Shown piece after piece: positions 59,670 to 64,000 of a DNA stretch of 64,000 nt (position 1 is the first letter of the stretch; each line of letters opens with the position of its first letter). The DNA is taken from contig NZ_MSCN01000001.1 in NCBI RefSeq assembly GCF_002954685.1, positions 3,526,400-3,590,399 on the forward strand, in the 5' to 3' direction. The translations under genes and the position numbers were made by a program. This DNA comes from Polaribacter porphyrae. Lineage in GTDB: Bacteria; Bacteroidota; Bacteroidia; Flavobacteriales; Flavobacteriaceae. The notes below the pieces were generated by a model. It ran no database searches, was not told the origin of the DNA, and saw nothing but the letters and a program-made list of their open reading frames with translations.

Positions 59670-61229
59670 TCATTTTCTTATAATGATTTTTTTTGTAATA
59701 CTTTTTTGGTTTGAATAAATTTTTACTAAATATAATCCTGATTTTAAATGGTTTGAATTAATTTTTTTATAATTACTAAAATTAGATAAAACTAGTTGTC
59801 CAAGTGTAGAATAGATTTCTACTTTATCAATTTTTTCATCAGTTTTAATCGAAAAAGTATCAGAAGTTGGGTTAGGGTAAACCTTGAATTTGGAACTAAA
59901 AAAATCATCTGTACTAGCTGTATTATTTTGATAAACTCTAACGTAATCTATTATCATACTACTTTGCGTAAAATTAGCATCAATATCACCAGCAAATCCT
60001 CCCATAGCAACATTTAATAATAAAAATTGATTTAAATCAAAAGGCCATGTACTTGAGTTTTGGTTTGTAGGTTTATAAGTATAATATGCAACATCATCAA
60101 TCATAAAAGTAATTTGGTTTGGAGACCAATTCATAGAATAAATATGAAAATTATTGGCAACATCAGCTAGCATTTTAGTTGATGTGTTAACAGTTGCTCC
60201 TGAACTAGATGGTGTGTGCAAAGCACTTGAAACTTCGTTTGTGGCGTGCAAACCATGTTCCATAATATCTATTTCACCACATGCAGGCCATCCAGTAGTG
60301 CCAAAACCTTGAGTTTGCCAATAAGCACCAGTTTCAGAGATGTTTTTACCTAGTGTCCATATTGCTGGCCAAGTACCATTACCTGCTGGTAGCTTTGCTT
60401 TTACATCAACTCTACCATAAGTAAATGCATATTTAGAGTTTAATCTTGCAGAGGTATATTCAAAAGTTTCTCCATTAAGAATTTTAGTTTCTTTTTTTGC
60501 AACAATATGTAAATTACCATTTGCAACAAAAGAGTTTGTAGAACTATCTGTATAGACTTGTTCTTCATTATTAAACCACCTACTACCATTTGGAATTATA
60601 GTTTGATGAAACCATTTGTTAGTATCTAAAGATGCTCCATCAAATTCATCAGACCAAACTAGGTCTGTATATATTACATCTAAAGCATTTGGATCTGTAG
60701 CTGTTGTACCATCAGAAATATTATCAAATAAATAAGTACCAGCAGTAGTAACACCCAAATCGATGAAAAGTACTAATTTACTGTATGTACCAGTTGCATT
60801 CATAGTGTTACCAGTACTAGTTTGTTTTGCGTTAGAAAAATTAAAAGTGATGTTTTGCCAATTCGTAGCATTACCACTTGCTATTGTTTTAGATACTTCA
60901 ACATCTGGATTAGTTCCATTCTCTAATTTTAACAAAATAGTATGTTGATTAGGATCAAAAGCATAAAAAGAAAGCGTTATTTCTTTTTGATTGGTAACAT
61001 CTATATCTCTAGTTAAATCAATCCAAAATCCTTGATCTGCTGCAGCACCATTATTATTAAACTGACCTACCTTGTTTGCAGAATTGTCTGGATCGTTTCT
61101 AGTTGAAAATGTAGCACCACTAAAGCCTCCAAATACATGATTACTGTTTTCAAAATCTATAGGCATTTGTTGAGAAAATATGGGAAATATTATTAAGATT
61201 GAAATTACTAAAAAGTAAAATTGTTTCAT
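59670..61229 (-). CDS. Secreted GH16 glucanase with carbohydrate-binding part and T9SS sorting tail
   Basis: 519 residues. Signal peptide KQFYFLVISILIIFPIFSQ. Residues about 20-170 are a beta-sandwich (IDLTRDIDVTNQKEITLSFY), probably carbohydrate-binding. Residues about 185-430 are GH16: DLVWSDEFDGASLDTNKW, GTWPAIWTLG, catalytic E-I-D-I-M-E in CGEIDIMEHG, MNWSPNQITFMIDD and IIDYVRVYQN. The last about 75 residues are a type A T9SS sorting domain (FKVYPNPTSDTFSIK, LKSGLYLVKIYSNQKSI). Most likely a laminarinase or related beta-glucanase for algal polysaccharide. It stands alone, without a SusCD pair. Confidence 0.9.
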   Translation of the reverse strand: MKQFYFLVISILIIFPIFSQQMPIDFENSNHVFGGFSGATFSTRNDPDNSANKVGQFNNNGAAADQGFWIDLTRDIDVTNQKEITLSFYAFDPNQHTILLKLENGTNPDVEVSKTIASGNATNWQNITFNFSNAKQTSTGNTMNATGTYSKLVLFIDLGVTTAGTYLFDNISDGTTATDPNALDVIYTDLVWSDEFDGASLDTNKWFHQTIIPNGSRWFNNEEQVYTDSSTNSFVANGNLHIVAKKETKILNGETFEYTSARLNSKYAFTYGRVDVKAKLPAGNGTWPAIWTLGKNISETGAYWQTQGFGTTGWPACGEIDIMEHGLHATNEVSSALHTPSSSGATVNTSTKMLADVANNFHIYSMNWSPNQITFMIDDVAYYTYKPTNQNSSTWPFDLNQFLLLNVAMGGFAGDIDANFTQSSMIIDYVRVYQNNTASTDDFFSSKFKVYPNPTSDTFSIKTDEKIDKVEIYSTLGQLVLSNFSNYKKINSNHLKSGLYLVKIYSNQKSITKKIIIRK

Positions 61230-61245
61230 AAATGTGTATTTTAAT

Positions 61246-61253
61246 CAAATATA
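61246..61253 (-). promoter_or_regulatory. -7 promoter box for the GH16 gene
   Basis: Minus strand TATATTTG, exact TAnnTTTG, 16 nt before the ATG. Confidence 0.5.
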
Positions 61254-61327
61254 CGGATATAATTAAATTAGAAATCAGGTGTGACCAATACATAAGCACT
61301 ACAAAATATTTTTTAACATTTTTAGAG

Positions 61328-61335
61328 TATTTTTG
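61328..61335 (+). promoter_or_regulatory. -7 promoter box for the tRNA m6A methyltransferase
   Basis: TATTTTTG, exact TAnnTTTG, exactly 4 nt before the ATG at 61340; predicts a leaderless mRNA. Confidence 0.5.
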
Positions 61336-61339
61336 ACGA

Positions 61340-62065
61340 ATGGAGAAGTCATTTCAATTCAAAGAATTTACAATACAGCAAAATAAAACAGCTATGAAAG
61401 TAGGCACTGATGGTGTACTTTTAGGAGCTTGGTGTGCTATTGATGATTATGTGAATTCTATTTTAGATATTGGTGCAGGTACAGGGTTAATTGCTTTAAT
61501 GTTAGCACAACGTTCTGATGCAATGACTATTGATGCTGTTGAAGTTATTGGAAATGCTTATGAGCAGACTGTAGAAAATTTCGAAAATTCAGATTGGAGA
61601 GATAGATTGTACTGTTATAATGCATCTTTTCAAAATTTTGCTGATGAAATTGCAGAGGAAGAAGAAACCTATAATTTGATTGTTTCTAATCCACCATTTT
61701 ATACTGATAATTTTGAAACTAGTGATGATGCAAGGAATAAAGCACGTTTTACAAGTGCTTTGTCATTTAAAGAGCTGATTTGTGGAGTTGAAAAAATTTT
61801 ATCAGAAAATGGGAAGTTTGCAGTTATTATTCCTTATAAAGAAGAACAAATTTTTATTGAACTAGCAAGTAAACAAAGTTTGTTTTTAAATCGAATTTGT
61901 AATGTTCAAGGAAATTCAAAATCAGAAATAAAAAGGAGTTTGTTAGAATTTTCTTTTCATCAAACTAAAATAAAAAAAGAACATTTAGTGATTGAGATTG
62001 AACGTCATCAATATACAGAAGATTATATTAATTTGACGAAAGATTTTTATTTGAAAATGTCTTAA
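61340..62065 (+). CDS. tRNA1(Val) A37 N6-methyltransferase (YfiC/TrmN6-like)
   Basis: 241 residues. Begins FQFKEFTIQQNKTAMKVGTD, the family start, then SAM motif ILDIGAGTGLIALML, IDAVEVIGNAYEQTVENF and the N6-adenine motif NPPF in LIVSNPPFYTDNFE, followed by ARFTSALSFKELI. It methylates A37 of tRNA1-Val in E. coli; the exact tRNA here is an inference. Cytoplasmic single gene with a terminator-like hairpin after it. Confidence 0.9.
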   Translation: MEKSFQFKEFTIQQNKTAMKVGTDGVLLGAWCAIDDYVNSILDIGAGTGLIALMLAQRSDAMTIDAVEVIGNAYEQTVENFENSDWRDRLYCYNASFQNFADEIAEEEETYNLIVSNPPFYTDNFETSDDARNKARFTSALSFKELICGVEKILSENGKFAVIIPYKEEQIFIELASKQSLFLNRICNVQGNSKSEIKRSLLEFSFHQTKIKKEHLVIEIERHQYTEDYINLTKDFYLKMS

Positions 62066-62068
62066 TCT

Positions 62069-62107
62069 ACTGAATTCTTATTCTTATAAAGAGAATCAGT
62101 TTTAATT
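62069..62107. terminator. Hairpin between convergent genes
   Basis: ACTGA plus TTCT pairs with AGAA plus TCAGT (one bulged A), then TTTTAATT. It follows the methyltransferase stop and reaches into the 3' end of the convergent gene. Confidence 0.5.
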
Positions 62108-63121
62108 AAATTTGAAAGTGATGGATTTACCATATTCTTCATCACTAATTGATATTTCATTTTTGAGGATAAAATTAATTTCTGGGCAACCTGATATTTT
62201 TGGCTCTGTTGAATTAAAATATTTACTTATTTTGAAACATATTCCATCCCAAGAACAAGACTCTTTAGTTTCATCTAATTTTATGTCTTTTTTAAATAAG
62301 TCAAAGAGTTTAATGGTTTTTTCATCTGTGATTGAGAAATATTTATTACCAATTGATTTACTTACAGAAATTTGTCCATTTGTAGTAATTGTAATTTCTT
62401 TCCCTTCACAATCAAAAGAAAAAGAAAAAGTAGGAATGTTGTTTTTTAAAAGACATAATTCTGCATCTGAAGGCTTACAATATTTATTATCGTTTAAAAC
62501 TTTTTTTATTTTATCTATGAACTCATCACCATTTTTTGTGTGAATTTTTCTTGGAGAGTTTAGTTCAAATTTAGTTTTTTTTTGTTCAAAAATGCTTGTT
62601 TTAATTTGATGAAACCAAAGGTCGCCTTGAAAATCATTAGAATCTATTGAAGATTTATTTGTGTCTAATATTTCAGAGAAAATTTTTAAATCTATTTTTT
62701 CGCCTTCTGGATAAATAATATTATTAATCAATTTATCGTCCATACTTATAGTTATTTCCTCATTTATGAATTTTTCGCCTCTTTCAAAATAATATAGAAA
62801 TTCTAATTCTTGTTTATTATAATTAGGTTTAGTATCATTTTTAAGGTATAATATTTTTTGGATTTCGGCTTGTTCAAGAGATATTGGTTCTCTATTTCCA
62901 ATAGTAATTTTTAACTTTTTTAGTTTTTTGTAAGAGTATACATTATAAACTTCTGGAGCATAATTCTCTATCTCAAGACAAAATGATTTTCCATTTGAAG
63001 ACACTTTTTGACCAGGTTCAAGTTTAAAAGTTTCAGGAATAAGAACCATTGTTTGAGGTCTATTTTGAGCATTGGCAATTAGTATAACAAATACTAGATA
63101 AGAGCAAAGAATGTTTTTCAT
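62102..63121 (-). CDS. Uncharacterised secreted protein
   Basis: 339 residues from the ATG at 63121 (MKNILCSYLVFVILIANAQN signal peptide); a TTG 18 nt upstream is less likely. The body is hydrophilic, with several short motifs (PETFKLEPGQKVSSNGKSFC, SFSFDCEGKEITITTNGQI, CSWDGICFKISKYF) and six or more Cys that may form disulfides. No family recognised. The -7 box 15 nt upstream fits the chosen ATG. Confidence 0.65.
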   Translation of the reverse strand: MKNILCSYLVFVILIANAQNRPQTMVLIPETFKLEPGQKVSSNGKSFCLEIENYAPEVYNVYSYKKLKKLKITIGNREPISLEQAEIQKILYLKNDTKPNYNKQELEFLYYFERGEKFINEEITISMDDKLINNIIYPEGEKIDLKIFSEILDTNKSSIDSNDFQGDLWFHQIKTSIFEQKKTKFELNSPRKIHTKNGDEFIDKIKKVLNDNKYCKPSDAELCLLKNNIPTFSFSFDCEGKEITITTNGQISVSKSIGNKYFSITDEKTIKLFDLFKKDIKLDETKESCSWDGICFKISKYFNSTEPKISGCPEINFILKNEISISDEEYGKSITFKFN

Positions 63122-63136
63122 AAGAATTAGTTTTTC

Positions 63137-63144
63137 CAAAACTA
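63137..63144 (-). promoter_or_regulatory. -7 promoter box for the secreted protein
   Basis: Minus strand TAGTTTTG, exact TAnnTTTG, 15 nt before the ATG at 63121. Confidence 0.5.
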
Positions 63145-63197
63145 TAAAAACAGAAGAACTAATTACTACCTATGTTTAGGTAAACAGTATTTTAAAT

Positions 63198-64000
63198 TTA
63201 TCCAATCACATTATTAGGATTATATCCCAAATAAGGAACTTTTTTTTCAGTAAATTTTATCCCATAATTTTCAAGTTCTTTTAAAATAGGTTCATAAACT
63301 TCTTTTAAAATAGGTATCTGAACTCCTGCAGTTTTAATCTCACCTTTCAAAATTTTTAAAGCTGCTATTGCTACTGGTAAACCAACAGTTTTAGCCATAG
63401 CTGTATAAGTTTGGTTTTCTCCCAAAACTACCAAACTACTTTCTATTTGTCGTTTTTCTCCATCAATTTTATAACCAAAAAGATGTTGCATTACAATCAT
63501 ATCTTTATCTTCTTTTTGCAGCGTCCAAGAATCTTGTAGAATTTTTTGAAGCATTTGTGCAGGAGTCGCATTTGCCAATCCAATTTTTTTATTAGGATTA
63601 AAAAGATCTAGCTCAACTAGCTTTTCCCACATAATGTCATCTTGATCTATTTTTAAATACGAACGCAATTTTAATTCTACAGAATCTGATGGAGAATACG
63701 CTAAAAATAAATTTACAAAATCTCGATAACTCATAGTTGAAGAGTTTTCAACAGTGTAAGAATCATCTGTCATGCCCAATTGTACAAAAATGTTCCAAGC
63801 TCTAGAAAAACCAACCTTTCTAATTGTACCTCTGTACATAGTTGGTATATTATCTAGACCATAAATACTTCTATATTTTAGAGAATCTCTGTTGGCATAA
63901 GCTTCAAATTTCTCATTATTGATATTTAAAAACTCTGTTCTTCTGAATAATTTATGATAAGGAATGTATTTATAAGTGCCTTCTTGAATAAACATAGCTG
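63198..64000 (-). CDS. Saccharopine dehydrogenase family protein, C-terminal part
   Basis: About 267 residues are visible; the frame runs off the right edge, so the N-terminal NAD-binding part lies outside. Visible: YKYIPYHKLFRRTEFLNI, MYRGTIRKVGFSRAWNIFVQ, TPAQMLQKILQ and TYTAMAKTVGLPVAIAALKI, then a C-terminal PILKELENYGIKFTEK. These match the substrate-binding domain of saccharopine dehydrogenases (lysine degradation, or the related bacterial reductases). Cytoplasmic. The 58-nt spacer to the secreted-protein gene holds nothing else. Confidence 0.85.
   Translation of the reverse strand, partial: AMFIQEGTYKYIPYHKLFRRTEFLNINNEKFEAYANRDSLKYRSIYGLDNIPTMYRGTIRKVGFSRAWNIFVQLGMTDDSYTVENSSTMSYRDFVNLFLAYSPSDSVELKLRSYLKIDQDDIMWEKLVELDLFNPNKKIGLANATPAQMLQKILQDSWTLQKEDKDMIVMQHLFGYKIDGEKRQIESSLVVLGENQTYTAMAKTVGLPVAIAALKILKGEIKTAGVQIPILKEVYEPILKELENYGIKFTEKKVPYLGYNPNNVIG

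Overview
The window is AT-rich DNA from a marine-type Bacteroidetes, most likely family Flavobacteriaceae (Polaribacter/Tenacibaculum-like; genus is a guess). The support is consistent: gliding and type IX secretion genes (the end of gldN, gldA, proteins with T9SS sorting tails), a short RpoD of 287 residues, GLPGLI proteins, a DnaE with a fused N-terminal exonuclease, and about twenty -7 boxes of the Bacteroidetes form TAnnTTTG. No rRNA, CRISPR array, transposase or integrase was seen. One tRNA (Ser, GGA) is present.

Layout. 1-16 kb is mostly housekeeping: gldN end, an FAD oxidoreductase, an ABC-F ATPase, a DUF5694 lipoprotein, an AraC regulator, a PqqB-like lipoprotein with a signal-peptide protein that lacks a normal start codon, ilvE, then a rightward run mnmD - 43-residue membrane protein - ruvC - four-helix-bundle gene - hemW - cyclase - hydrolase, followed by corA and an MmcQ/YjbR protein. 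15.6-22.4 kb holds a trans-4-hydroxy-L-proline catabolic cluster: a divergent AraC regulator, a DapA-family deaminase, 2-oxoglutarate semialdehyde dehydrogenase, 4-hydroxyproline 2-epimerase and a D-hydroxyproline oxidase. Together they would convert hydroxyproline to 2-oxoglutarate. A 5-formyl-THF cyclo-ligase follows. 22.4-33.2 kb has a large secreted amidohydrolase, an M23-like protein, adenine deaminase, divergent GSII and GSIII glutamine synthetases, and purM.

33.2-36.0 kb is the accessory part: an uncharacterised secreted protein, a decayed second copy of the purM 3' end, a one-gene segment bounded by nested inverted repeats, and a frameshifted T9SS cargo gene. 36-45 kb returns to regulation and core functions: a GAF histidine kinase, prfA, rpoD, an ECF sigma/62-residue protein/MscS operon, a deoxynucleoside kinase and an OmpR-type two-component system. 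The two-component system is divergent from a secreted-protein/GLPGLI/GLPGLI/outer-membrane beta-barrel operon, and a striking triple GTTAAC repeat lies between them. 50-64 kb carries gldA, dnaE, rpsP-rimM-tRNA-Ser, a divergent pair of small phage-repressor-like regulators, a secreted GH16 glucanase, a tRNA m6A methyltransferase and the end of a saccharopine dehydrogenase.

The most unusual observations are the purM ghost with its neighbouring inverted-repeat cassette, two secreted-protein genes broken at homopolymer tracts, an apparent AUA start, the GTTAAC operator, and a group of promoters whose -7 box lies exactly 4 nt before the ATG (predicted leaderless mRNAs). All functional calls are from reading the sequence and from family knowledge; no database search was run.
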